Positions 36,362 to 47,318 of a stretch of 64,000 nt of DNA are shown one piece after another. The translations under genes and the position numbers were made by a program. Position 1 is the stretch's first letter. Every line of letters begins with the position of its first letter. Under the pieces are notes generated by a model. It saw nothing but the letters and a program-made list of their open reading frames with translations, did no database searches and was not told where the DNA came from. Source of the DNA: Ascochyta rabiei (lineage: Eukaryota; Ascomycota; Dothideomycetes; Pleosporales; Didymellaceae); NCBI RefSeq assembly GCF_004011695.2, contig NC_082425.1, positions 186,001 to 250,000 of the forward strand. Reading direction: 5' to 3'.

Positions 36362-37075
36362 AGAGTGATGCTTCTGAAATGAGTGCCAGAGTTCTTGATA
36401 CTGTGTTGATAGCTTATACTATCCCTGTGCTTACAAAATATCAGCTGTGCAGTTCCTTGGGCGCGGTACTTCGTCTCGGGCAGCCGAGCAAGGATAGGAT
36501 CAACTCAAATATTGGTGCGCTAGCAGAAGCTATAAGCGCAAGATGCTCAAGGCTCTACTGTTATCTCCATGCATGATCTGACTGGTACTATCGGTGTCCA
36601 TGTCCTCCCACGTAGGGGTCACGTCATGTATCTGTAAAACTCACCGGAAGGGTGCCAAACACGGTTCAGCCTTGTGTGCACGCACCTGAGTTATTGCAGA
36701 TTCACTCAAGCCGCTTTCTGCGGATCCGAGCTTCGCTAAGGTCCGTCGGTCCTGAGTGGTCCGATCAAGAACGCCTTTTTGCCTTCCACAGTCGAGCGCA
36801 AGGGAAGGCGAGGGTGTAGCGAGAACACCATTTTGCTGCATGCCAGATGACCAAGTATTACAGGAAGCAGCAACATCAGCTCCAAGGATGATCTTTTGGT
36901 ATACATTACATGAATGACGTCTTTGCTTGTCAGCCTGGTCTAGCTATAACATTGGTTGTGATGATGGAAGGCTTTGTCCAGAGGTATATAACGGGGTCAC
37001 TAGCTGCTGTGAGGACTTCTAGGATACAAGTCGCTCTCGCATATTAGTTGCATCATCTCACTGAATACTACTGCG
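36362..37075. other. Shared upstream region, no gene seen
   Basis: About 710 bases between two divergently transcribed genes (GT2 to the left, acetyltransferase to the right). Short frames exist but none resembles a protein. It presumably holds both promoters. A tataacgggg stretch near 36,986 is a possible TATA-type element for the acetyltransferase, about 90 bases before its ATG. Confidence 0.45.
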
Positions 37076-37879
37076 ATGGAGAATGCTGTCAGTCCCCACA
37101 CGTGGGCAACCGAGCGGAACGCCGCTGCTATCGAGCAGGCGAAGAAGATCGAGGGGATACCATGGTGTGACGAGTATGAAAAAATGATATCTAGTATGCT
37201 GTGAGTTCTCCATACTACATGCGTGCTGCGCTCAGATCCCAATCCGAAACACTAATATGCATGTTCGATAGTTACCGTTCCTGGACGTCCAAAGAGCTCG
37301 AGGGAAAACGGCTCGAAGCCTCAAAAATCTGCCAGCATTTCAATGGGTTGAACGTCTATGAGAAAACAGTAGATCGGGAAGAATCCATAAAGAAACGGGA
37401 TGAGTTTCTTAGGTCATTGCTTGGAGCATGTGGCCAAGACCCGACTATTGAGAGCCCATTATCTATCCTTTATGGGTGCAACACCGCCATTGGCGACAAT
37501 TTCTTTGGCAACGTCGGGTAATTGGCTACTCCTGAAGTCGCTTTATAATACTGCTAACATTGATAGGCTTTCGATCGATGATAGTGCGTTCGTCACCATC
37601 GGAAAGAACGTGCTTGTTGGGCCCAATGTACATTTCATCACTGTCAATCACCCTACAGACGTTGCGGCTAGAAACAGAGGGGGCATGTTCGCGCTTCCGA
37701 TCACGGTTGGGAACGATTGCTGGATCGGTGCTCGGGTGACACTCCTTCCAGGAGCCCGCATAGGGGATGGCTGTACGATTGGGGCGGCAGCCGTCGTATC
37801 GGGTAAAATTCCTGCATACAGTGTAGCTGTGGGCGCGCCCGCCAGGGTGATCCATAGTGTTAAGAAACCAGATGTGTAG
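37076..37879 (+). CDS. Maltose/galactoside-type O-acetyltransferase (left-handed beta-helix)
   Basis: Three exons, phases consistent: 37076-37200, 37272-37517 and 37567-37879, giving 227 aa. The first part (about residues 35-95, EYEKMISSMLYRSW...LEASKICQHFN) matches the Mac domain that precedes the catalytic helix in maltose acetyltransferases. The second part is hexapeptide-repeat sequence: VTIGKNVLVGPNV, ITVGNDCWIGARVTLLPG, ARIGDGCTIGAAAVV. It ends with YSVAVGAPARVI, the usual close of the family. His in VNHP (about residue 147) is the expected catalytic base. The enzyme would transfer acetyl from acetyl-CoA to a sugar hydroxyl in the cytosol. Length is normal (about 200-230 aa) and no residue is missing. 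Confidence 0.92.
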
Positions 37880-39455
37880 CCTTTTCCAGAGTCAGAAAGA
37901 TCGGAAATGACATGGTTGAGCAACAGAGTGAAATGGCTACAGGTAGGCCCCGTTGCAGCTAGTACAGGGCTGGAATAGAGAAAAACCCCACTCAAGGCCA
38001 ATTATTGTTTCACTGTGACTGTGCAGAGTGAGCAGCCTGTCGCGTGAGCGGCGCTCTGAGACTGACAAGGTTCGGGTGTAGCTGAGGCCGTCAACATGTG
38101 GAGTAAACAAGCCACTCGCTGATCTGCTGCGTTGCAGGCGTCCCAGTCAGTCGGCACCGTATACGAGCAAGCTAACGGTGGCCAGTCATTACGGACAAAG
38201 GACAAAGGCGGCATTGAAGGAGTGCGGGAGGTGAAATACGCCCGCCCACTATGTTCAGGCGGCAGCCTGACTCGCCTGATTGGCTGCGAAGTGGGCGCAG
38301 CATTGCACTGTGGAATGCTCGATACCTAACCTTGTTTAGCGCTTAGCCGGCTTCATTCATGCGGTAGTAGTTGCGACGGTAATATGCGACCGGCGCGGCT
38401 GAGTGGGCTGCCTGTTGATGACGGTGAGTCGTGTATTAAAGCACGGAGGAGCAGGCTGGGAAGGGAGCAACATATATGAAAGCACGCGTCCTCAGCCGTA
38501 TTGCTGGAGGTGAGCATGCAGTAAGTACGGCTCAGTGCTTTTGTTTTTATCATCGCGTTTTTCCTTTCTTGTCCGAATAGTTCACGCCGATATGTGATGC
38601 TGTGCCAGTCGTGGTGCAGGCTTCGAAGCGCATCACATCAACAACAGACAAACAGACGAACAGACAGGTGACGCGTTGAGGATCGAACATAAGAAGAACA
38701 GATTGATAAAAGAGCGACATTGAGTGGAGGTTGTTATTCAGCCAAGCAAATGTTCGAGCGATTGGGAGATACGCAGAATGACGCACATCACGTGGTAGAG
38801 CGCCAGCAACAGCAACACAGCTTGCAAAGGTCAAGTCGAGCATGCATCGTCTTAGTGCATTGCTAGCAAGGCGTCAGAACATCTACCTTGCGATGCGTTT
38901 GACTGACTGGTGATGAGTCAAAAGTCACGGGACCGGCAGAGCCGCATGATGAGGGCCGATCTTCCCCTCCAAGGTTTGGTACGTTTGGTACCGAACGTCG
39001 AGGTTCGCGCATGTCTTTGACATTTGTGCACAATGAACACAACTGCACACTCCGCAACTACGGAATTGCATTTCGATCACTGCTAACCCGCGAAACTGAC
39101 AGAAGCGTAGATGCAGAGTTGGAGGACTCGATGAGATCAGAGGAGTGGCTTAGCCGTGTTCTCTCAGGCTGCCGGCCTCCCAGTCTACCCCCCAGGCATC
39201 TCACCCACCCTGCACTCTTCTGCCATTCTCTACGATCCCCAGTTGCAAGTCCATATTATTATAACAGTCATACTAGAACAACTTGCATGCTCATTGCTGT
39301 TAGATTGCGTGGTCTTTACCAGCTTTTACCTTCCTCATCATCCCCGTCTGCACTGTGCTTAGGCATCGACATCCTACCGCCATAGAATGAACAGACGCCT
39401 GGTGATTGTGGCGCTATTCACCTTGTACCTACAGCCGGCAGCTGCAGCAAACACC
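37880..39455. other. Gene-free stretch
   Basis: About 1.6 kb between the acetyltransferase and the C2H2 gene. Several frames of 60-125 codons exist on both strands but show no domain, no repeat and no codon pattern I would defend. A frame at 39,011-39,385 ends just before the zinc-finger gene and is most likely leader sequence. I see promoter or UTR only. Confidence 0.5.
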
Positions 39456-40271
39456 ATGGATCTGTCGTTTTCGGTGCCGCCAATCGAGCAATTTTACACT
39501 GACTTTGACGGCACCCTCCGCTGCTTCGACTGCGCATTGGCCTACCTGGACTGCGTGTGTGTTCTGGTATGACATGTGGATGTTTCGACGGCTCGCAATG
39601 TCACTAACTTCTGCAGTCGCAAACCTCATCGTCTTACTTCTCCGCGTTTTCGAATGAGTCGTCCTTCTACGAACCGCCTACCGCCAACGAGCCTACGAGC
39701 GATGTAGACCTTAGTGAGGTGCGACACTACCTGAGCGATTCGAACTATCTTCTTGTAGACCATACGGTTCAATGTTTCAACGAGAACGGAACAGTTGTTC
39801 AGCCCGCCACGGTGCAGGCCCACGTCGACGACACCTATCTACCTGGGTATCGCCAACTCCCAGCTTCTCCAGGATCACAAAACATCCAACACAAGCGGCA
39901 GCCGCCACGAAAGAATGGGTTTGTTTGTGCCTTTGAGGGTTGCCACAAGGCGTTCGACCGCAATTGTGAATTGAAGTGAGTTCTGCTGCGATTAAGGACA
40001 GAGCTCTCGCTAACCATTCTCCAGTCGCCATCTCAAGATCCACCTTGGTCGTAATGAGAGGCCTCACAGATGCAAGTTCTGCGCTGAGGGGTTTCTTTAC
40101 CCCAAGGACCTGACTCGTCACCAGCGGAAGCACGTGGAGCAAGCTTCGGCCAAAGTCACCTTTCACTGTCAGGTCTACGGCTGCAGCAACACTGAAGGAT
40201 TCTCTCGTCGCGACAACCTTCTTCGCCACCACCGTCGACAGCACGACGGGGTCGCCTCGCCTCTTGCGTAG
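39456..40271 (+). CDS. C2H2 zinc-finger protein, three fingers
   Basis: Three exons, phases consistent: 39456-39566, 39617-39975 and 40025-40271, giving 238 aa. The first 140 residues are acidic and Ser/Thr-rich without a domain. Finger 1 is CAFEGCHKAFDRNCELNRH with HLKIH. Finger 2 is CKFCAEGFLYPKDLTRHQRKH. Finger 3 (CQVYGCSNTEGFSRRDNLLRH) ends HHRRQH. Fingers 1 and 2 are joined by LGRNERPHR, close to the classical TGEKP-type linker. It is probably a nuclear DNA-binding regulator. The start at 39456 has a good ACACCATGG context. An in-frame ATG at 39387 would add a hydrophobic, signal-peptide-like stretch that is unlikely in a nuclear protein. Confidence 0.85.
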
Positions 40272-41094
40272 CTTCGTCAGTGGTGCAATCACCTAACACT
40301 ACTCTCTTGGAGTTGTGCTGCCGTACCCGTTCAATTGTTCCTTACTCCTTTGTCAACCATTGTTTGCATACTCGCACTGTTATCGAGCCAGTCCCCATCT
40401 TCGATGTTCTGTTCTCCGCTGTTCATATACCCCACCCCATCGCTGCATTTGCGCGATGCTGGTAATTGTTTCTTTATCTCCTTTACCTATTTCAACTTCA
40501 TCTCATGGCGGCGCTACCGGTGATACGAAAACGCGACGACCTTGGTCTCTTACGTTGCTGTTGCATTCATACACTGAATGGTGTATAACGATGACACGAT
40601 ATTGCTATGACATGCCGGTCACGAATAGCATCAAAAATAAACGATTCGATCATGATATCATCTTCTCTTGTAAGCTGGATGTTAGTGAATACCGTTGTGG
40701 CTTTGCAGTTTGCGTGTGATAGCCGAGAAACATTGCCCCGAATGCTAGAACGAGAGGTCCACGGTAAAGGTTAGGCAACCGATTAATGAAGCCAAAGACT
40801 CATAACCTTCATCCCATTACCAGACTGATAAGAATTTGTTAGTAGAAAGCTGTTAATCGGAGATTGTACCTCACTCATCACTACGGGAATGGATGTCGTG
40901 CCATGTGACGACGTGCGGGCGCGACACGCGACTTGGCGCGCGATCTGCAGATCGATCGACCCACAACGGCGGTTCTGGCAGGACAGCTGCGTCATCATTT
41001 CCAGCCATTGCAATCGCGACCAAACTTTCTGCACGACACCACTGTGACCACACATCACTTCTGCTTGAGCAGCACATGACTTAATATTGGCACA
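40272..41094. other. Gene-free stretch before RAD4
   Basis: About 820 bases without a supportable gene. It holds the 3' side of the C2H2 gene and the promoter of the Rad4 gene. A direct or inverted repeat was not noticed. Confidence 0.45.
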
Positions 41095-44000
41095 ATGCCT
41101 CCTGTTCTGTCTCGCAAACGTCTCCAATCCGACTCGCCCAAGCCAGAACCGCCACCGAAACGCGCCAGAGCACCGAAAAGGACTGCGCCAAAGTCACCTA
41201 CATTCCACAGCAAGCAATCCGCATTTGATGCCCCACCAAAATTGACTCGCACACTCTCGCAGACAAAGAAATTTCTGGAAGGCAGCAATGACGAAAGCGA
41301 GCTCTCGGACGAACCTAGCAGCGACGACGAATTCGAAGATGTACCTATGAATGATGTCAAGGGCAAGGGCAAAGAGGAAGAAGCATCGGGCTCCGAAGAA
41401 AGCGAAGAAGACGACTGGGAAGATGCACTGGGCATGCAGCACCATCACACGAAGCACGACGCGGGGCCAGATCCAAAGATCTCGGGCGACATTGCGCTCA
41501 CGCTCTCGGCAGTGCCCAAGGCTGCCTTTGATTCGAAGCCAGATGGAAAGAAGGGCCCTTCAAAGATACAGCGCCAGATACGAAACGTGTCGCATTGCAT
41601 GCATGTGCAATGCTTGATGTTCCACAACCTTATGCGCAACGCGTGGATTGAGGATAAGGAGGTGCAGAAGATACTGGTTGAGAGCTTGACCAGCGGCTGC
41701 TGGCGCGAAATAGAGCAATACTGGCGTGATGCAGGCGTACCAGATGGCACAAGTCGCGCTGTTGCGGGAAGGAAGACACAGAAGACGCTAAAGGGGGTGA
41801 AGAAAGATAAGAAGAAGGAGCAGAAAGACAAAAAGGGCAACTGGAAGGCTAGTGGCAGCAATAGTGTGAAGATTTACGAGACACCAGATAACAAGCTGTC
41901 GGCGCAGCAGAAAGAACAAGCTCGCCGAGAGTACGAAGCAAGTCTAGCCAGAGATGAAGTTCCGGGCCTGAACGAAAGGAAGCAGCGAGATTGGGGCGCC
42001 AAATCGAAACGAATGGAGCCGAAGACACCCAACATGACCCATGGCGACCCTTTACTTCGCCTACTGAAATACCTTTCTGCGTACTGGAAAGCGAAGTGGA
42101 GAACAACAGCACCGAGCTTGCGCAAGCGTGGATACTTATCGCCCGCAACGCTACAGGCGGAGATTGATGCTTGGAAAGAGCATGGCTTCCACGCCGACAG
42201 CTTTGGTGAGCGTATTGAAAACCGTGAGGCCTTTCGGGAGATGGCACGGAAGTGCGAGGGCAGCAGAGATTTCGGACAGCAGCTGTTCACCGCGCTGATT
42301 CGCGGCCTGGGTATTGAAGCACGCATGATCGTCAGTCTGCAGCCTGTCGGTTTTGGCTTCAGTCAGAGCGAGGAAGGCAAGCCCAAGAATCTTGAGAAGC
42401 TGAAGAATGTTGCGAAACTTGGGCAAAACGACACTGCTGTGCCATTGAAGACTCCAGATGCAAAACGCACGGCAAAGAAGACTAACGGCAGACAACCAGT
42501 ATCGCCTCGGAATCGCAGAAAGGTGGTCGCGTTCTCAGACCCAGACAGCAGTGATCTCAGCAGTGCGATATCCATTTCATCCGACACTGAGGATAATAGG
42601 CCAGCCAAGACGACGTCGAAAACTCGTGACTACAAGGACGACCTTCCGTATCCGACGTACTGGACTGAGGCCATCTCGAATCTCACCCACACTCCTGTGT
42701 CGGTCTCCCCTCTGTCGCGTACCATCATCGCAAGCTCATCAATACCTGAGAAGTATTCAGACTTCTATGCTCGTGGTGCTGCGGCCGACAAGGCAAAGCA
42801 GGTCCTAGCGTATCTCATTGCATTCTCTTCTGATGGTTCCGCGAAAGACGTGACGACACGCTACCTCCCTAAATCTCAATGGCCGGGCCGAACAAAGGGC
42901 TTCCGCATGCCTATTGAAAAGATACCCATTCACAATAAGCGCGGCAAGGTCAAGCGCTGGGAGGAGTGGGACTGGTTCAAGTCTGTCATGCGGCCCTTTG
43001 CACGCCCGCATAGCAAGCGCCAGCCTTGGGATGAAGTCGAAGAAGAAGGCGATCTCGTGCCCGCAGAGCCTGAGAAGAAGAAGACCATGGATGAAGAAGG
43101 TGGCAAAGAGACTTTGCAAGGCTACAAGACATCCGCAGAGTATGTCCTTGAGCGACACCTCCGCCGCGAGGAAGCGCTCAAGCCTGGTGCGAAGATTGTT
43201 CGCCACTTCGCAATTAGCAAGAAAGGCGAGCAGGATAAGCTGGAGCCCGTATATCGACGCAAGGACATTGTGAACTGCAAAACCACTGAGTCTTGGCACA
43301 AGGAAGGTCGCGAAGTCAAGCCCGGCCAGCACCCGCTGAAGTACGTGCCCATGCGCGCCGTAACCAAAACCCGTAAGCTCGAGATTGAGGAGCGTGAAAG
43401 GATCGAAGGCGGAAAAGTGCAGCAAGGCTTGTACGCAAAGAGTCAGACGGACTGGATCATCCCCGATCCTATCGTTGACGGCGTCATCCCTGTGAATGCT
43501 TACAACAACATTGATGTCTACGTTCCTACTATGGTGCCGAAAGGCGCTGTACATATTCCACTTAGAGGCACAGCGCGCGTTTGTCGCAAGCTTAACATCA
43601 ACTACGCCGAAGCATGCACTGGTTTTGAGTTCGGCAAGCAGCGCGCCGTGCCTGTCATCACTGGAGTGGTCGTTGCAGAGGAGAACGAGGAAATGGTCAT
43701 CAACGCGTGGGAGGTCGAGGAAGCTGAGAAAGCTAGGAAGGAAGTGGAGAAGAGACAAAAGTTTGTGCTGGGGTTATGGAAGAAGTTCTATTCTGGCTTG
43801 AAGATCGTGCAGCGCATGAAAGACGAGTACGGCGAGGAGGCAGAGTTGCCCACGAAAGATCTATTCGCGCCCATGGAGAAGAAGGGGGAGACTGAGTGGG
43901 AGGTGTTCCAAAATCACCAAAGCAAGGACCTCGAGGGTGGCTTCTTGCGTGAGGACCCTAGTGCTGCGAGAGATGGTGGCTTCGTGAAGGAAGATATGCC

Positions 44001-44631
44001 GGAAGCTACTCACCATGACGATATGGCTGGGGGTTTCTTCGCAGTAAGTCAAGACAACGTCAAGCATGGGGATCTTACAATCGACCTTGGCGAACAAGAA
44101 GTGCAGAAGCACACCCCTGTTGTAGAAGGCGCATACCAGACACCTATTTCTTTGTCTGCGGCGGTCAAACGACCTAAGAACGAAGAGGAAGAGGAGGATA
44201 CGGAGGGAGAACAGCAGGACCAGGATAAAGACATTGACATGGACGATACTGAGGACGACGTAGATGAGGAAGACGCTTCCCCCAAACCCAACCCCCGCCG
44301 CAAACCCTCAACGACAAAGCCCCCCACAACTCGCACCAAACGAGCATCCACAGCATCAACACATCGGCACAAGAACGTCGTTGAGTCTTCACACGAAGAG
44401 CTTTCAGATGCTCCCTCAGACCCGCCTCTTCTAGCATCGACAAGATCTGGGCTAAAGCGCAAGGCTGCACGCAGAAGTGATGCGCAGGTCAAGAGCCACT
44501 TTTTTGCCATGAGGAGTGACGATGAGACGGATGCTACAGATGTCACTGATAGGATGTCGCCGAGGAAAAGCGGGGGTGGTAAGGGGGGAGGAAAGGCTGG
44601 ACGAGGTAGGGGGAGAAGAAGAGGAGGGTGA
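41095..44631 (+). CDS. RAD4: DNA repair protein Rad4/XPC homologue
   Basis: A single uninterrupted frame of 1178 aa, no intron. Rad4/XPC recognises helix-distorting DNA damage and starts global nucleotide-excision repair with Rad23, in the nucleus. N-terminus is basic and acidic low-complexity (residues 1-130). The transglutaminase-like domain runs from about 165 (HVQCLMFHNLMRNAWIED) to about 425 (GLGIEARMIVSLQPVGF), with a Lys-rich insertion. BHD1 is about 620-710 (YVLERHLRREEALKPG). BHD2 is about 710-775 (VYRRKDIVNCKTTESWHKEG). BHD3 is about 778-850 (DWIIPDPIVDGVIPVNAYNN, with VPKGAVHIP). The tail has a very acidic run near 1028-1060 and a Gly/Arg-rich end. Length and domain order fit fungal Rad4. 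The cassette shows no breaks. Confidence 0.96.
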   Translation: MPPVLSRKRLQSDSPKPEPPPKRARAPKRTAPKSPTFHSKQSAFDAPPKLTRTLSQTKKFLEGSNDESELSDEPSSDDEFEDVPMNDVKGKGKEEEASGSEESEEDDWEDALGMQHHHTKHDAGPDPKISGDIALTLSAVPKAAFDSKPDGKKGPSKIQRQIRNVSHCMHVQCLMFHNLMRNAWIEDKEVQKILVESLTSGCWREIEQYWRDAGVPDGTSRAVAGRKTQKTLKGVKKDKKKEQKDKKGNWKASGSNSVKIYETPDNKLSAQQKEQARREYEASLARDEVPGLNERKQRDWGAKSKRMEPKTPNMTHGDPLLRLLKYLSAYWKAKWRTTAPSLRKRGYLSPATLQAEIDAWKEHGFHADSFGERIENREAFREMARKCEGSRDFGQQLFTALIRGLGIEARMIVSLQPVGFGFSQSEEGKPKNLEKLKNVAKLGQNDTAVPLKTPDAKRTAKKTNGRQPVSPRNRRKVVAFSDPDSSDLSSAISISSDTEDNRPAKTTSKTRDYKDDLPYPTYWTEAISNLTHTPVSVSPLSRTIIASSSIPEKYSDFYARGAAADKAKQVLAYLIAFSSDGSAKDVTTRYLPKSQWPGRTKGFRMPIEKIPIHNKRGKVKRWEEWDWFKSVMRPFARPHSKRQPWDEVEEEGDLVPAEPEKKKTMDEEGGKETLQGYKTSAEYVLERHLRREEALKPGAKIVRHFAISKKGEQDKLEPVYRRKDIVNCKTTESWHKEGREVKPGQHPLKYVPMRAVTKTRKLEIEERERIEGGKVQQGLYAKSQTDWIIPDPIVDGVIPVNAYNNIDVYVPTMVPKGAVHIPLRGTARVCRKLNINYAEACTGFEFGKQRAVPVITGVVVAEENEEMVINAWEVEEAEKARKEVEKRQKFVLGLWKKFYSGLKIVQRMKDEYGEEAELPTKDLFAPMEKKGETEWEVFQNHQSKDLEGGFLREDPSAARDGGFVKEDMPEATHHDDMAGGFFAVSQDNVKHGDLTIDLGEQEVQKHTPVVEGAYQTPISLSAAVKRPKNEEEEEDTEGEQQDQDKDIDMDDTEDDVDEEDASPKPNPRRKPSTTKPPTTRTKRASTASTHRHKNVVESSHEELSDAPSDPPLLASTRSGLKRKAARRSDAQVKSHFFAMRSDDETDATDVTDRMSPRKSGGGKGGGKAGRGRGRRRGG

Positions 44632-45143
44632 AGCCAAACACGTTGGCGGCACAGCCTTACGGCTCTTGACTACAGTCTCGGGTCTGCTTTTGTGCCAATT
44701 ATAGATACGTACCCATGCGGATCATACCTCAAAGAGTAGTTTCCGCTTGCGTTAGATCAGTTGTGATGTCCACTACATGATGTCACTGGTTGAATTGATT
44801 GAGTCTGGGTCGTATGCAAGTTGCAAGGCTGAGACAGAAGTGTTGTTCTGTCAAGGATTGTGGATGCTCCTCAGCGCTGCGCCTCAATGCTTGCAAGCCG
44901 CAGTCTACAGCAACCCCGCCCTCTACTTGTGGAGGATCCACCAGTTCGCATATCGATACCTCTAGCTATCACGCTCACTTTGCAAACGCTGCATTTCCAG
45001 AATGTTGTTCAACGACTTTTCTTAGGGCCTCTGGCACCCACATTAGCCATTACTCACGCCAGCCTCGTCACAACAAGCGATCTCACAAGCGATCTCACAA
45101 CCGATTTCACAACCATTGGATAGAAGCATCGCATCTCAGAACC
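44632..45143. other. Gene-free stretch downstream of RAD4
   Basis: About 510 bases. The plus-strand frame of the following kinase-like gene is open upstream to 44,799, but the sequence before 45,144 has no recognisable content and a poor start context. A tandem of gcgatctcacaa/ccgatttcacaa units lies near 45,075-45,120. Confidence 0.4.
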
Positions 45144-46925
45144 ATGACAGAGTCCGAACGAAAATCCCAGCTGAACGCGTACCCATCGCCACGACGCAAG
45201 TTTTTGGCAACTCAAAAACGTGGCGATGCCACTTCGAGCCTATACGACCTGTGTGATCCTTCCAGCTCGACACTGTCGCTGCCTGACTTTGGTCTAAGGC
45301 CTCTACAGCGGCTTCCCGCACCAAGTTTCTCGGCTTCCGTCAGTACTTACTTCTCCGCTACGTCTAATGGCATACAATCGGCAAACTCGTCTACCTCAAA
45401 GTTTAGATGTTCAAAGACTTCACATACAACCTACCATTCCGCAGCGTCTCAGACCAGTTCAAAACAAGGGTTAAGACCAATTGGGTTAGACACCTTGACA
45501 GAGTAGGTATACTCGTGTGTAGAGACTTAGTTACATATCGCTAATACACACATTGCACAGAGAAGATAAATATGCTCAACTGCTTCAACCAAAACATCTA
45601 TGGCCTGCCAATCCCAATACAGAGCAAAACTGGTCCGGGCGTGGCCAGCACGCACGATTCAGGCGAAATGAGCGAAAGGTGGTCGATAAAATCCTTGAAG
45701 TCCAGGATACTCTAGTAACCACAAACACAGCGATCGTCCAAAGTATCAAATGTCGACTTATCTTGCTTGCACGCAAAACAATCCCTCTCAACCGTCGATT
45801 CACAAAGGAACAAGCTATTGCAGAAGTCGGTTGAATTACTAACGCGAGGGCTCTTCTTATATAACGCAATCAACTTAAAACCAGATTGTTAACGTGAAAG
45901 GGCAGATGGCTACCCTAATCTAACTTATAGGACTGCAGCAGGAGGGCATAAATACGCAGAGCATGGCTATAAGTAACGCAGTTCGCAATCTAACCCGCGC
46001 AATGTCTAAGAGGCTATCCTTACAACATAGCGGGGCCGCCAGCAGTGCGCTACAGCCTTGGTCATTCGCACATAGTGCGTCTTATCGGAACTTATGCTCT
46101 TGGTCGAGAATTTCCTTTGCTACTTTACCCAGTTGCCGACTATAACTCGAGACCTTTCTCGACACGACGCTATCAGCCTCGACCGAAAAAGAGACTTGGG
46201 CTAACATGGTCGTATCGTGCACACGGTTCTTCTCGTGCCTGAGTTTCGCGGTAGACTTCATCCATACGCGACTGATGAAGCACATAGACATCAAACCACA
46301 GAACATACTAGTACGGGATATCTTTCATCGTCAACACCATCCTATACTGCAGTTCAAAGTCTATATCGTGGACTTTGATATATCGAAGAGCTACGATGTC
46401 GAAGAGGCAATTGAGACAGACGGGGCAACTTCATTCACAAGGAAGTATGCAGCTTCTGAAGTCATCAACCAAGAGAAACGTGGTCTGCTTGCAGACATCT
46501 TTCCCCTCGGCTGCGTGTCTCTGGAGATGTTGGCCGTGTTGCAAGACGTTGGTGCTGAGAAACCTGGGCCTGTGGTTGATCTAGAGTTCTATGAAGAGAG
46601 ACAGACTGCGACTTCAGAGGGCCAAACTAAACTGGACAACTTGAGAAGCCTATTGGAACCTGGAAACACTGGAGATACCTTGTATCAGGGCAACGTTGAC
46701 GTGGTTGCCGATTGGTTGATAAACCTGGGAGATCCGACTCTGATTGATTTTCACGGTGTGGTGTACGTTCCTCGGCAAAGACCCTCTTTGCACTTCCCGA
46801 TTTACGTCCCACTGCCGGGAGGCTATGTACAGTGTTTGGAGAGTACTCTCGCTGTACAAAGTCTGCAGGTCCTCTTGAGGTTGCAGTTGAGATTGCTGAA
46901 AAGGAAGGGTAGAACAATGTCGTAA
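45144..46925 (+). pseudogene. Broken protein-kinase-like gene 1
   Basis: Exon 1 is 45144-45502 (Ser/Thr-rich, 119 codons plus 2 nt) and a GT-AG intron leads to 45561. From there DKYAQLLQPKHLWP and NWSGRGQH are followed by a weak N-lobe ending LARKTIPLNRR, then a stop near 45,835. About 200 unexplained bases follow before the frame resumes at about 46,045 with LGHSHIVRLIGTYALG and LLLYPVADYN. A one-base deletion near 46,145 shifts the frame again; it then reads through CLSFAVDFIHTRLMKHIDIKPQN (46,225-46,305) with the catalytic Asp and Asn. The later motifs are DFDISKS in place of DFG, KYAASEV in place of APE, and ADIFPLGCVSLEML. Kinase family is clear; at least two disruptions make it non-functional as assembled. 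The glycine-rich loop is not convincing. Confidence 0.75.
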
Positions 46926-47318
46926 GGAATCATTCGTCTGCTTTCTTGGAGACCTGAACATGGCAATCGATTGGTTGAACTTATCTGCCAGAACGACGCA
47001 ATCTTGATCGAGCACCGTGGCCAGAAATGAACCTGCTAATGCTCAAATAATACTTAATATTTTCAGGGTTAGTTTGCAACATTAAAGCTACTACAGTGCC
47101 CAGGCTTAGAAGAAGGCAAAAGACTATGCGTATACAAGAAGCTGATCTATGGCGACTGGGGAGTCTATTACCTGAGTAAGCTGAAAGCGGGGTAATTGCG
47201 TTATCACGCTTAACAGTTCACAGGCAGCTGTCATGGTACGACTCCAAGATCTTGAATACAAAAAGGCCAAGACGATCTCGAGACTCCCTGCTTTCTCAAT
47301 GTTCTTGATTCGTACAGC

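Noticed and set aside
42805..43758. 317-codon frame on the minus strand within Rad4
   Set aside because: Antisense shadow of the conserved Rad4 BHD-coding region; no domain of its own.
44799..45143. Extended N-terminus of kinase-like gene 1
   Set aside because: Frame is open but Cys/Ser/Thr-rich and unlike a protein start; the ATG at 45144 has the better context and the exon phase works from either.
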